Assembly: GCF_014236855.1 (NCBI RefSeq)
Contig: NZ_CP051261.1
Location: 4,960,001 to 5,024,000 of the forward strand
Reading direction: 5' to 3'
Origin: Xanthomonas sp. SI
Lineage (GTDB): Bacteria; Pseudomonadota; Gammaproteobacteria; Xanthomonadales; Xanthomonadaceae
DNA length: 64,000 bases
Position 1 is the first letter of the stretch. Each line of letters starts with the position of its first letter. Positions 45,067-53,821 of this stretch are shown here, piece after piece. The notes beneath the pieces were generated by a model. It made no database searches and was not told the origin of the DNA. It saw only the letters and a program-made list of their open reading frames with translations. Both the position numbers and the translations under genes were made by a program.

Positions 45067-46421
45067 GACTTCCCCGCGCGCCTTGCCGACTTGAGCCGCG
45101 CCAGCTGCGCCTCGTAGGCACGGGCGAACTCGTCGCCGAACAGGCGCCGGAAGCATTCGTCCGGGTCCTTGGCCAGGGCCTGGAAGTTGTCGCGGTAGCG
45201 CTCCCAGTAGCGGCCCTTGCCGGCGAACGCCAGGCGTTTGCCGCTGGCGTCCACCTCCTGCTCCAGCCGGTCGGGGCTGAAGTGGAACAGCATCGATTCG
45301 AACGCGGCGCGCATGCCGGCCAGCATCGCCATCTGGTGGCAGCGGATGTCGTCGAACGCATCGTCGAACGCGGCCACGCCGGACAGGAACGCCGGGCTCG
45401 GCGGTGCCAGCAGCTTCTGCAGCGCATCCTCGGGCGTGGCGGCGAACTTCAGCGGGTTGTTCTCCGAACGCTGGATCACCGTCACCGGCAGGCGGAAGGT
45501 GTTCTTGATCTCGGCGCGTGCGCGCAGCACCTCCATCACCCCATCGACCACGATCTCGAAGATCCGCGCCACGTCCTCCGGCATCTGCGCGGACGGCGCC
45601 GAGGGCGCGGCCTGCGCCGCGAACGGCTGCGGCGCGGCAGGCGTGGCCGCGGCGCTCGCCGCCGGCGGCGCCGCTGGCGCGAAGTCGCCGGTGGTCAGGT
45701 CCCAGTTTTCCGGCAGTTCGAAGCCGCGCGCCGCGGCCGCTGCCGGCGGCGCGGGCACGCGGAAATGGTCGTGGCCGGCATCGCTGTGGTTCCAGCTCTG
45801 TGTCGGCTGCGGCGGCACGGGCGGCGCCGGCAGCGGATCGAGCAGGCGCAGCGGGTCCAGTTCGCCGGCCGCGCCCGGCACGCCGAGATCGCCGAGCAGC
45901 GCATCGTCGTAGGCGCCGCCCGCGGGCGCGGCGGCACCGCCGAATCCGGGCAGACCGAAGTCGAAATCGAATGCGCCAATACCGGCACTGGGCGCACTGC
46001 TGGCCACGTGCGGCGGCAACGCCGCCGGCACCACCTGGGTCAGGTCCGACGTGTCGTCGGGCACCGTCACGGCAGGCGGCGGCGGTGCGGCGGGCGCTTC
46101 GGCCTGCAACTGCACCTGGATCTCGAAGCTATCCAGCTGCAGGCGGTCGCCGTCGCCGAGCGCGGCCGGGTCGCCGCGTTGCAGCGCGGCGCCGTTGAGC
46201 AGCATGCCGTTGGTGCTGCGGTCCTCGATGAAATACATGCCGTTGAGATAACGCACCACCGCATGCGTGCGCGACACGCCGGGTGCGGCCAGCACCCAGT
46301 CGCTGTCGTCGGCGCGGCCGATGCTGCCGCCGCGCTGCGCGAACGCCATCTGCGCGCGCGCACCGAACTGGGCGGCGGCCTGGCCGGCGACGGTGAGGGT
46401 CAGTTTGGACGGTAGGGACAC
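45057..46421 (-). CDS. tagH: FHA-domain T6SS scaffold protein TagH (Fha)
   Basis: A 454-residue protein. The N-terminal FHA domain (about 1-100) has SIGRADDSDWVL, SRTHAVVRYLNGMYFIEDRSTNGMLLN-type motifs (GR, SRTH and STNG present). A long Pro/Ala linker (about 115-265) is followed by a C-terminal VI_FHA domain (about 270-454) with LLAPPSPAFLSG and FSPDRLEQEVD. Phospho-Thr binding by the FHA domain is how PpkA activates H1-type systems. I start at GTG 46421 because AAGGAAG precedes it; another GTG at 46466 exists. The stop codon is supplied by a palindromic repeat. Confidence 0.9.
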   Translation of the reverse strand: MSLPSKLTLTVAGQAAAQFGARAQMAFAQRGGSIGRADDSDWVLAAPGVSRTHAVVRYLNGMYFIEDRSTNGMLLNGAALQRGDPAALGDGDRLQLDSFEIQVQLQAEAPAAPPPPAVTVPDDTSDLTQVVPAALPPHVASSAPSAGIGAFDFDFGLPGFGGAAAPAGGAYDDALLGDLGVPGAAGELDPLRLLDPLPAPPVPPQPTQSWNHSDAGHDHFRVPAPPAAAAARGFELPENWDLTTGDFAPAAPPAASAAATPAAPQPFAAQAAPSAPSAQMPEDVARIFEIVVDGVMEVLRARAEIKNTFRLPVTVIQRSENNPLKFAATPEDALQKLLAPPSPAFLSGVAAFDDAFDDIRCHQMAMLAGMRAAFESMLFHFSPDRLEQEVDASGKRLAFAGKGRYWERYRDNFQALAKDPDECFRRLFGDEFARAYEAQLARLKSARRAGKSPL

Positions 46422-46524
46422 GGGGCGCTTCCTTCGGATCGGGTGGCGCGGCGCGGCCGCGGACACGCTGTTGCGGATGGGCTAGGCGTTGCCGCGCGCG
46501 CGTGGCATCGCGGCACGACCGCGC

Positions 46525-47061
46525 TCATGCCGCCGCTCCGCCGGCCAGCAACTCCAGCGCATGCAGCGCATAGCCATGGCGCCGCGCTTCGAACTGCGCC
46601 GGCTGCTGCGCGGCGAGCAGGTTGATCGCCGCCACCGCCGCGCGCGCGGTCAGGTGCTCGGCCGGCGGCACCGGCGTGTCCTGGCTCGGCGGCGCCAGGC
46701 TGCCGCCGGACCAGGCCACCGCCGCCGCCAGCCACGCGCCCAGCGAGGCATAGCCGCCGGCCTGGGCGAAGGCGAACGCGGCGCGGCGGTTGGCCTCGTT
46801 CGGCTCGCGCACCCATTTCTCGGCCAGTGCGGCGCCGGCGCGGTCTTCCGGCGACAAGGCTTCGCCGCGCGCGCACTGGCACAGCCAGGCGACCACGTAG
46901 CGCTTGGGCAGCAGCCGCGCCAGCAGTTTCAGCGCGTCCTGCGGCTGGCCGCCGTCGAGCAGCACGCGCACCGCGGCCTGTGCCGGTTGCGCGGCGTCCA
47001 GCTGCGCGCGCGCCGGCGCCGACAGCTCCATCTCTACGCAGGCCTTCTCAATCGCATTCAT
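46525..47061 (-). CDS. DUF6931-like T6SS-associated helical protein
   Basis: A 178-residue, Ala-rich all-helical protein with the LLPKRYVVAWLCQCAR and AEKWVREPNEANRRAAFAFA blocks I associate with DUF6931 proteins found in T6SS loci of this type. No enzymatic motif. It sits between vgrG (10-bp spacing) and tagH. A possible adaptor or chaperone for VgrG is only inference from position. Confidence 0.75.
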   Translation of the reverse strand: MNAIEKACVEMELSAPARAQLDAAQPAQAAVRVLLDGGQPQDALKLLARLLPKRYVVAWLCQCARGEALSPEDRAGAALAEKWVREPNEANRRAAFAFAQAGGYASLGAWLAAAVAWSGGSLAPPSQDTPVPPAEHLTARAAVAAINLLAAQQPAQFEARRHGYALHALELLAGGAAA

Positions 47062-47071
47062 CGCCGCGCCC

Positions 47072-49063
47072 TCAACCGATCATGATCAGCGCGCCGCCGA
47101 TCTGGTGCAGCGCATCGGCCTTGAGGCTGAGCATCGGCGCCTTCAGCGTGCCCATCGCCCCGCCCTCCAGCGCCAGCATCGCGTCCGAGTGCACCTTGAC
47201 GCTGGCGCCGGCGCCCATGTCCACGCTCGCCCCGCCCTTGATCGCCACCTGCACCTTGCCTTCCACGTTCACCGCGCTGTTGCCGGTGATGGTGATGGTC
47301 ACGCCCTTGATCTCGATCTCGCCGCTGCTCTTCATCACGATGCTGGACGCGCCGGTGACCAGTTCGATCTCGCTGCCCGCACTGAGCTTGAACTTCTGTC
47401 CGATCGCGTGCGTGGCGTTGTTGCCGACGTCCAGCGCCTCGTCGTTGTCGACCTTGTGCTTGCGGTCGTGCTTAACGGTGCTGGTCTGGTCGTTGTCGAC
47501 GGTGGCGAAGTGGTCGTGCTCCACTTCCTCGCGCAAGTCCTTCTGCGCGTGCACGAACAGTTCCTCGCTGCCGAGCTTGTCCTCGAAGCGGATCTCGTTG
47601 AAGTCCGCGGCGCCGCCGCCGGCGCTGCGGCTGCGCACCCCGCTCTGGGTCTTGTTGTCCGGCAGCGCGAACGGCGGCATGTGATCGGCGTTGTAGACGC
47701 TGCCGATCACCAGCGGGCGGTCCGGATCGCCTTCCAGGAAACTGACCACCACTTCCTGCCCCACCCGCGGCAGGCTCATCGCGCCCCAGCCCTTGCCGGC
47801 CCACGACGAGGCCACCCGCACCGGGCACGAGGGCTTGCTGCCGTCGCGCGCCGAGGTGTTCCAATGGAAGGTGACCTGGATGCGGCCATACTGGTCGACC
47901 ACGATGTCCTCGTCGGTGTCGCTGCCGGTGACCACCGCAGTCTGCAGGCCGGCGATCAGCGGCTGCCGCGCGCGCGCCGCGGTGCGGAACGGCAGCTTGC
48001 TCTCGATCGCCTCGAAGCGGCACGCGAACGGCGCCGCGCCGCTGCCCACGCCGGAGGCATAGCCCGGCGCTTCCAGCGCGGTCTGCGCGCCGATCACCAG
48101 GTATTCCTGGTTCCATTCCGGGCGCGGGAACGCCTTCAGCGAGAACAGCGCACCCATGCGCAGCCCGACCGCGTCGCTTTCGCCGCGATAGCGCGAACGC
48201 TGCACGTTGTGCGCTTCCGCGCGCACCTGCGCGTAGCGCTTGCCATCGGCGACCTGCACATGCGTGCCGGGGTAGTCGAAGGCGGTCAACCCGCTGACCG
48301 GATGCAGATCGCCGCCATGGCCGATGTCCTCGTCCACCGCCAGCGACACGCGCGGGCGCAACGGATCGTAGTCGGTGAGCTGCTGCGCGCTGGTATGCAC
48401 GCTGCGCGCCAGCTGCCATTCGCTGACGGTGGCGCCCATGCCGTTGGCATGCTGGCCCGGTGGCACGTATGGCAAGGTCTCGAAGCCGCCGGTGCTGGCA
48501 TGCGCGCCGAGCGCGTCGGCCAGCACCAGCGTATGCGTGGTCTGGCTGTGGGCGAAGAAGTAATAGATGCCTTCCTGCTCGAGCAGGCGGCTGATGAAGT
48601 TGAAATCGTCCTCGCGGTACTGCACGCAATAGTCGCGCTTGGGATAGGTGCCGCTCAGGCTCAGGGTCACGTCGCCGTAGCCGATGCCGTCGAGCACCGT
48701 GCGTACGATCTCCGGCACGCTCTGCGCGGTGAAGATGCGGCAGTCGCGACGCTGGGTCAGCAACCAAGGCTTGGGCACCAGAGTCACCTCCAGCACCGCG
48801 TAGCTGAGCTTGTCGACGACGTGGAAGCCGGTCTGCGCGACATGCGCGACGATGCCGTGGTACCAGCGCACATGGCCTTCGCCTGCCTTCAGCTGCACCG
48901 CCATCGAGGTGCCGAGCAGCGCGCGCAGGTCCGGCCGCGGCTGCGTGCTGAGCGCGGTCAGGCGGTACTCGAACAATTCGCCCAACGCTTCCGTCGCCTG
49001 CATGCGCCAGAACAGCAGCGCATCGCCAAGGTCGGAGTGCAGCGTCATCATCGGCGTGGGCAT
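47072..49063 (-). CDS. vgrG: T6SS spike protein VgrG
   Basis: A 663-residue VgrG (TssI). The gp27-like part (about 1-380) has YRLTALSTQP, RRDCRIFTAQSV and REDDFNFISRLLEQEGIYYFF. The gp5 OB-fold follows with VRVASSWAGKGWGAMSLPR and VVVSFLEGDPDRPLVIGSVYN. Then come the beta-helix repeats ending in a DALHQIGGAL tail. No extra effector domain is attached, so cargo probably uses the PAAR protein or adaptors encoded just upstream. The start at 49063 fits the family; an ATG four codons downstream is nearly equivalent. Confidence 0.96.
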   Translation of the reverse strand: MPTPMMTLHSDLGDALLFWRMQATEALGELFEYRLTALSTQPRPDLRALLGTSMAVQLKAGEGHVRWYHGIVAHVAQTGFHVVDKLSYAVLEVTLVPKPWLLTQRRDCRIFTAQSVPEIVRTVLDGIGYGDVTLSLSGTYPKRDYCVQYREDDFNFISRLLEQEGIYYFFAHSQTTHTLVLADALGAHASTGGFETLPYVPPGQHANGMGATVSEWQLARSVHTSAQQLTDYDPLRPRVSLAVDEDIGHGGDLHPVSGLTAFDYPGTHVQVADGKRYAQVRAEAHNVQRSRYRGESDAVGLRMGALFSLKAFPRPEWNQEYLVIGAQTALEAPGYASGVGSGAAPFACRFEAIESKLPFRTAARARQPLIAGLQTAVVTGSDTDEDIVVDQYGRIQVTFHWNTSARDGSKPSCPVRVASSWAGKGWGAMSLPRVGQEVVVSFLEGDPDRPLVIGSVYNADHMPPFALPDNKTQSGVRSRSAGGGAADFNEIRFEDKLGSEELFVHAQKDLREEVEHDHFATVDNDQTSTVKHDRKHKVDNDEALDVGNNATHAIGQKFKLSAGSEIELVTGASSIVMKSSGEIEIKGVTITITGNSAVNVEGKVQVAIKGGASVDMGAGASVKVHSDAMLALEGGAMGTLKAPMLSLKADALHQIGGALIMIG

Positions 49064-49294
49064 CGTGGTGTCCGGGAAGTCGAGCGCCGCGCAATGCGGA
49101 CCTTGGCCGGCGCTCGCGAGCGGCGTTCGCGGTGCGGCGCGCAACGCAGGCACCGGCACGAACGCCGCCCGCGTGCGCTGCCGGCAGGGCGATACTCACA
49201 CGGCGCCCGGCGCGAAAGCCGACATTTCGTCTCAGCGCTGCGCACCGCCAGCGGCGCGCGTCCTCGCCGCACACCGGCGTCGAAGCACGCGGCG

Positions 49295-50665
49295 CTAGCG
49301 GCGTGCCAGCACCACCCAGCCCTGCACCGGCGTACCGCCTTCCTTGCGCAGCTGGTCGGCGCGGACTTGCACGCGGGCGAAGCCGGCCTGCGCCAGCGCG
49401 GCCTGCACGTGCGCGCGGCTGTGCCGGTAGCGCCCGCTCGAGCCGAGCTGCACCCGATCGTCCGCGGCGTCCAGCGCCTCCACGGTGAAGGCCAGCCAGC
49501 CGTCGCGGCGCAATGCGGCATGCGCGGCGGCGCAGACCTCGCGCAGGTCGCCGAAGTACACCAGCGTATCGGCCGAGACCACCACGTCCCACGCCTGCGG
49601 CTGCGCCTGCAGGTACGCGGTCAGTTCGCCGACCACCAGCGCGTCGTAGCCGCCACGCTGGCGCGCCTTGTCGATCATGCCGCCGGACAGGTCCACCCCG
49701 GCCAGCTGCCGCGCATGCGGCCGCAGCAGCGGCGCGCACAGGCCGGTGCCGCAGCCGGCGTCGAGCACGTCCAGCGCCGCGCTCGGCGCATGCAGTACCT
49801 GCGCCAGCTCCGTGGCCAGCAGCTGTGGCGCGCGGTACTCGAGATTGTTCAGCAGTTGCTCGTCGAAGCTCTCGGCGAAGCCATCGAACACTTCGCGCAC
49901 GTAGGCGTCGTCGGCGCGCGGCGGCGCGGCGCTGCCGCCGCACGCGGCCAGCATGTGCCGGGCCACCGCATTGTGCGGATCGCGCACCAGCCAGTCGCGG
50001 TACACCGCCACCGCTTCGTCGTGGCGGCCGAGCAGATACCAGGCGGTGCCAAGCGCCTCCAGCGCGCGCAGGTTGGCCGGATCCAGCTGCCACGCGGTGC
50101 GGAAGCACTCGGCCGATTGCTCCAGATGCTCGTGCTGCTGCGCGTGGTTGCGCAGGAACAAGCCGAGCAGATAGTGGCCGTGCGCGAACCCGGGCACCTG
50201 CTGCAGCAGCTGCGCATAGGCCAGGAACGCCTCGTCCAGCCGCGCCTGCGCTTCCAGCACCACCGCCAGGTTGCTCAGTGCGTTGTGGTGCGACGGCGCG
50301 CAGGCCAGCGCGCGCCGGTAGCAGGCCTCGGCCTCGGCCAGGCGCGCGCATTCCTTGTGCACGTTGCCCAGGTTGTTGTGCGCGTCCGGGTAGGCGGGAA
50401 TCAGCGTCAGCGCGCGCTCGATCAATTGCTGCGCTTCGTCGCTGCGCCCGCGCTGATGGCACAGCACGCCGAGGAAGTGCAGCGCGTCGGCATGCGCGGC
50501 GTGCTGCGCAAGCAGGTCGCGATAGCCGCGCTCGGCCGCGTCCAGGTCCCCGGCCCGGTGCACGGCGATCGTCTGCGCCAGCGTCGCTGCGGCCGGCATC
50601 CCCATGCCGGCCGCGGCCGCTTCCGCCTCCCCATGCCGCGCCAGCGCGGCCCCCGCCTGCTGCAT
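49295..50665 (-). CDS. TPR protein fused to an SAM-dependent methyltransferase
   Basis: A 456-residue protein. About seven tetratricopeptide-like repeats (30-270; for example DAHNNLGNVHKECARLAEAE and NALSNLAVVLEAQARLDEAF) precede a class I methyltransferase domain with motif I LDVLDAGCGTGLCAPLL near 300. Further blocks VDLSGGMIDKAR and VVVSADTLVYFGDL fit the fold. The substrate is unknown. Its ATG is 12 bp after the PAAR stop and it precedes vgrG, so a role in modifying or folding a spike or effector protein is tempting, but this is position-based only. Confidence 0.85.
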   Translation of the reverse strand: MQQAGAALARHGEAEAAAAGMGMPAAATLAQTIAVHRAGDLDAAERGYRDLLAQHAAHADALHFLGVLCHQRGRSDEAQQLIERALTLIPAYPDAHNNLGNVHKECARLAEAEACYRRALACAPSHHNALSNLAVVLEAQARLDEAFLAYAQLLQQVPGFAHGHYLLGLFLRNHAQQHEHLEQSAECFRTAWQLDPANLRALEALGTAWYLLGRHDEAVAVYRDWLVRDPHNAVARHMLAACGGSAAPPRADDAYVREVFDGFAESFDEQLLNNLEYRAPQLLATELAQVLHAPSAALDVLDAGCGTGLCAPLLRPHARQLAGVDLSGGMIDKARQRGGYDALVVGELTAYLQAQPQAWDVVVSADTLVYFGDLREVCAAAHAALRRDGWLAFTVEALDAADDRVQLGSSGRYRHSRAHVQAALAQAGFARVQVRADQLRKEGGTPVQGWVVLARR

Positions 50666-50677
50666 CGCCCCGCTCCC

Positions 50678-50965
50678 TTATCCGATCAACACGGTGAAAC
50701 ACCCCAGCACGATTGCCCCGCCGTGCGCGGTGCTATCGCCCAGCCGCGCTGCGGGCATGCCCGCGATCAGCACAGTCGGTGCGCCGGACACGATGCTGTC
50801 CGGCGGCCCCACGCACACCGCCATGTCGCCGATCCGCGCCGCCGGCAACCCGCCGATCAGGACCGTCGGCGCGCCAGGCGCCAGGATCGGCCCGCCCACA
50901 TGCGGCACCACCCCGGTGACCATCGGGCAGACGTGCAGATCGGTGAGGCGGGCGGCAGGTTGCAT
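50678..50965 (-). CDS. PAAR-domain T6SS spike tip protein
   Basis: A 95-residue protein made only of a PAAR domain: ARLTDLHVCPMVTGVVPHVGG with the zinc-binding His/Cys, two LIGGLPAARIGD / LIAGMPAARLGD repeats, and STAHGGAIVLG near the end. It sharpens the VgrG tip. It starts at the ATG at 50965 and lies between the kinase gene and the TPR-methyltransferase. Confidence 0.94.
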   Translation of the reverse strand: MQPAARLTDLHVCPMVTGVVPHVGGPILAPGAPTVLIGGLPAARIGDMAVCVGPPDSIVSGAPTVLIAGMPAARLGDSTAHGGAIVLGCFTVLIG

Positions 50966-51026
50966 GCGGAGCCGAGAGCGCAGTGGCCAGGCATCCAGCT
51001 TGGCGCGCGCGGCGGCGCGCGACCCG

Positions 51027-53522
51027 TCATTTCGTCTCAGCCACCAACGCCGAGCGTGGCGCATCCGGCGCGTCCAGCTTGGCCAGCGTTTCGCGCACTT
51101 GCGCCAGCGGCCCGGGCGCATCGCCGTACAGACCGACCAGGATGTCGCGTGTGCGTTCGGCATGCGCGCGCGCCTGTGCGCGTTGGCCCAAGGCGATCTC
51201 CGCCTCGGCCAGGCCGCGCAGGATTTCCGCCGTCACCTCGTGCCTGCCGCCGAGGACACGCTCGGCATCGGCCAACACCGCCCGCTGCTCAGCTGCGGCA
51301 GCCTGCGCCTGGCCGTCGTCGAGCAGCCAGAACGCATGGTTGGTGCGCGCCATGATGGTGGTGGGATGGTCCTCGGGGTATCTTGCGCGCGCATTGTCCA
51401 GCGCCTTGCGGTAGTAGGGTCCGGATTCGGCGACCTTGCCCTGCTGGCGCAGCGCCCCGGCCAGGTTGTTGTAGATCATCTGGGTATCGGAGCCGTTCAC
51501 CCCGTACAGACGGATCATGACCGGCTGCAATGCCTTCAACTCCCGCTCCGCCGCCGGGTAGTCGCGCTTCATCAGCAGATAGACCGCCAGGCTGTTGCGC
51601 ATCGACAGGGTCAGGGGATGCTCCGCGCCCAGGCGCGCGGCGCGGCGCGCGATCAGCCCGCGGATCAAGGCGATCGCTTGATCGTAGTCGCCGCCATCGG
51701 CCAGCGTGGCGGCGTAGCGATCGCCCGCGCTCAGCACGCTCTGGTCGTCGGCCGGCAATACCCGCAGCATGCCCGTGTACGCCTGCCGGCTCTCGCGCAA
51801 CGCCGCCTTGGCTTCGCCCTGCACGCGCAGGGCCCAACTCAGCCGCGACTGCATGTCGTAACCCAGCGGCGCGTCGGCGCCGTGGCGCAGGCGCACCTGC
51901 GCGACGCCCTCGCGCAAGATGGCTTCCGCGCGCTTCGGCTCGCCCACGTTCACCAGCGCCTCGCCGAGCAGGCGCATGATCTGCAGCTCGTCGGCGCTGT
52001 AGGCGCCCAAGTGCGCCTGTGCATGGCGCCGCGCCGCCTCAAGCTGGGTCACCGCGCGCTTGTACTCGCCCAGCCCGACCAGGCTGGTGCCGATGGTCAG
52101 TTCCACCTCCACCAACGCCTGCGGCTGGCTTGCCAGTTCGCGCGTGGCGCGCTGCGAGGCCTGGTCCATCACCTGCAACAGCAGGGTCTTGTCCTTGTCC
52201 TGGGCCACCGCCGGATCCACGCTGGACAGCAGCGAGCCGAGGAAGTCCGCGGTCACCTGCGCCCGCTGCGCCTCGCGCTGCGCGTTGCGCAGCGACCACA
52301 ACGTGCTGGCCAGGCCGCCGCACAACGCGACCAGCACCAGCAGCGAAGCCAGCACCGCACCACGGTTGCGCTGCACGAACTTGCGCACGTCGCGCCCGCG
52401 CGAGCGGCGCAGCGCCCGCGGCGGATAGTCGCCGAGCCAGCGGCGCAGATCATCCAGCAGCGACGACACCGATGCATAGCGCGCGGCGCGGTCCGGCGCC
52501 ATCGCCTGCAACACGATCGCGTCCAGGCCGTCGTGCAGCCCATGCAGCAATTGCGCCGGCGACTGGCCACGCTGCAGTGCCAGCTCGCGCTGCAGCGGCT
52601 GCGGCTGCGCCTGGATCCAGCGCGAGGGCGCCTCCGGCACGCCGGCCTCGAACAGCTCCGGACGCACCCCGCAGATCAGTTCGTACAGCAGGGCGCCCAG
52701 CGAGTACACGTCGCTGCGCGCGTCCACCCCGCCGCCGTCGCCCTGCGCCTGCTCCGGGCTCATGTAGCCGGGCGTGCCGCTGGCGCCGGCCGGATTGCGC
52801 GAGGGCTGCGCGGTTTCCACCGCGATGCCGAAGTCGATGATGCTCGGCACCGGGCGCCCGTCGACCTCGCCGACCAGCACGTTGTTCGGCTTGAGATCGC
52901 GATGGATCACGCCCTTCTGGTGCGCGTGCTGCACACCCTCGCCGACCCGCACCAGCAGCTCCACCCGCGCGCGCAGCGACAACCCGTGCTGCGCGCACCA
53001 GCGGGTCAGCGGTTCGCCGCGGATGTACTCCATCACCAGATACGGCCGCCCCTGCGCATCGGTGCCGGCATCGTGGATCTGCGCGATCGCCGGATGCTGC
53101 ATCTGCGCCAGCAGGCGGCATTCGAACTCGAACACCGCCCGCTGCTGCGCATCCAGTCCCGTCGCGGCGATCAGCTTGATCGCCACTTCGCGCGCGTAGG
53201 CGCCATCGGCGCGATGGCCCAGATAGACCTGGCCCATGCCGCCGCGGCCGATCAGCCGATCGATCGCCCACGGGCCGAAGCGGGTCCCGGGCGGCACCTC
53301 GTCGGCGTTGCCATCGCCGCCGAGCAGCGTGCCGAGCAGGCCCGGACGCGGCAGCTCGGTAGCGCGCACGTCGGCCGCGAGCAGGCCGAGCAGCTCGTGC
53401 AGCAGCTCTGGCTCGTCGCCGGCCTGCGCCTGCGCGAAGGCCGCGCGCTGCGGCTCGGGCAGGGCGCAGGCTTGATGGAACAGCGCCTGCAGGCGCTGCC
53501 AGGTGGCGGGGTTCAGCGGCAT
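51027..53522 (-). CDS. Transmembrane Ser/Thr kinase with C-terminal helical (TPR-like) sensor region
   Basis: An 831-residue protein. A short helical N-terminus (LFHQACALPEPQRAAF) is followed by a kinase domain (about 80-350): GRGGMGQVY, K116, HRDLKPNN at 207-214 and DFG at 230-232, all intact. One membrane segment is at about 428-450. The outer part is made of TPR-like helical repeats (for example NNLAGALRQQGKVAESGPYYR). In X. citri a kinase, PknS, together with the sigma factor EcfK controls the T6SS. This gene is a candidate counterpart, but no ECF sigma gene is present in the window. It lies between the low-GC cargo genes and the PAAR gene. Confidence 0.88.
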   Translation of the reverse strand: MPLNPATWQRLQALFHQACALPEPQRAAFAQAQAGDEPELLHELLGLLAADVRATELPRPGLLGTLLGGDGNADEVPPGTRFGPWAIDRLIGRGGMGQVYLGHRADGAYAREVAIKLIAATGLDAQQRAVFEFECRLLAQMQHPAIAQIHDAGTDAQGRPYLVMEYIRGEPLTRWCAQHGLSLRARVELLVRVGEGVQHAHQKGVIHRDLKPNNVLVGEVDGRPVPSIIDFGIAVETAQPSRNPAGASGTPGYMSPEQAQGDGGGVDARSDVYSLGALLYELICGVRPELFEAGVPEAPSRWIQAQPQPLQRELALQRGQSPAQLLHGLHDGLDAIVLQAMAPDRAARYASVSSLLDDLRRWLGDYPPRALRRSRGRDVRKFVQRNRGAVLASLLVLVALCGGLASTLWSLRNAQREAQRAQVTADFLGSLLSSVDPAVAQDKDKTLLLQVMDQASQRATRELASQPQALVEVELTIGTSLVGLGEYKRAVTQLEAARRHAQAHLGAYSADELQIMRLLGEALVNVGEPKRAEAILREGVAQVRLRHGADAPLGYDMQSRLSWALRVQGEAKAALRESRQAYTGMLRVLPADDQSVLSAGDRYAATLADGGDYDQAIALIRGLIARRAARLGAEHPLTLSMRNSLAVYLLMKRDYPAAERELKALQPVMIRLYGVNGSDTQMIYNNLAGALRQQGKVAESGPYYRKALDNARARYPEDHPTTIMARTNHAFWLLDDGQAQAAAAEQRAVLADAERVLGGRHEVTAEILRGLAEAEIALGQRAQARAHAERTRDILVGLYGDAPGPLAQVRETLAKLDAPDAPRSALVAETK

Positions 53523-53821
53523 GGCGGGGAGGCCTTTTGCACGGTCCAACGCGGTGCGATGCCCGAACCGCGGCATGGGGCGTGATGCGCCAAGTCTTGG
53601 ACAGCGATCGGGAGCGGCCTGGGCACGACGTCGAGCATGGCTGGCGGAAGAGTGAGGGCCACGCAAGTATCACGCATAAAAGTGACGCGACTCGCATTCC
53701 GTCGCCTGCCGGTTGGATGGATCAAGCGGCACGCGCCGGATCCGCCCGCCGCTTCGTGCCGGATTCGCCACAGACCCTGCATGATTTCGCTTGCCGGGCT
53801 CATGCGCCGTACCGGACGCTC
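53523..53821. other. Spacer upstream of the kinase gene with falling G+C
   Basis: 299 bp without a supported gene. Base composition changes here from the high-GC T6SS genes to the lower-GC cargo block, so this is one candidate boundary of an inserted segment. No clear direct repeat or integrase remnant was found. Confidence 0.35.
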
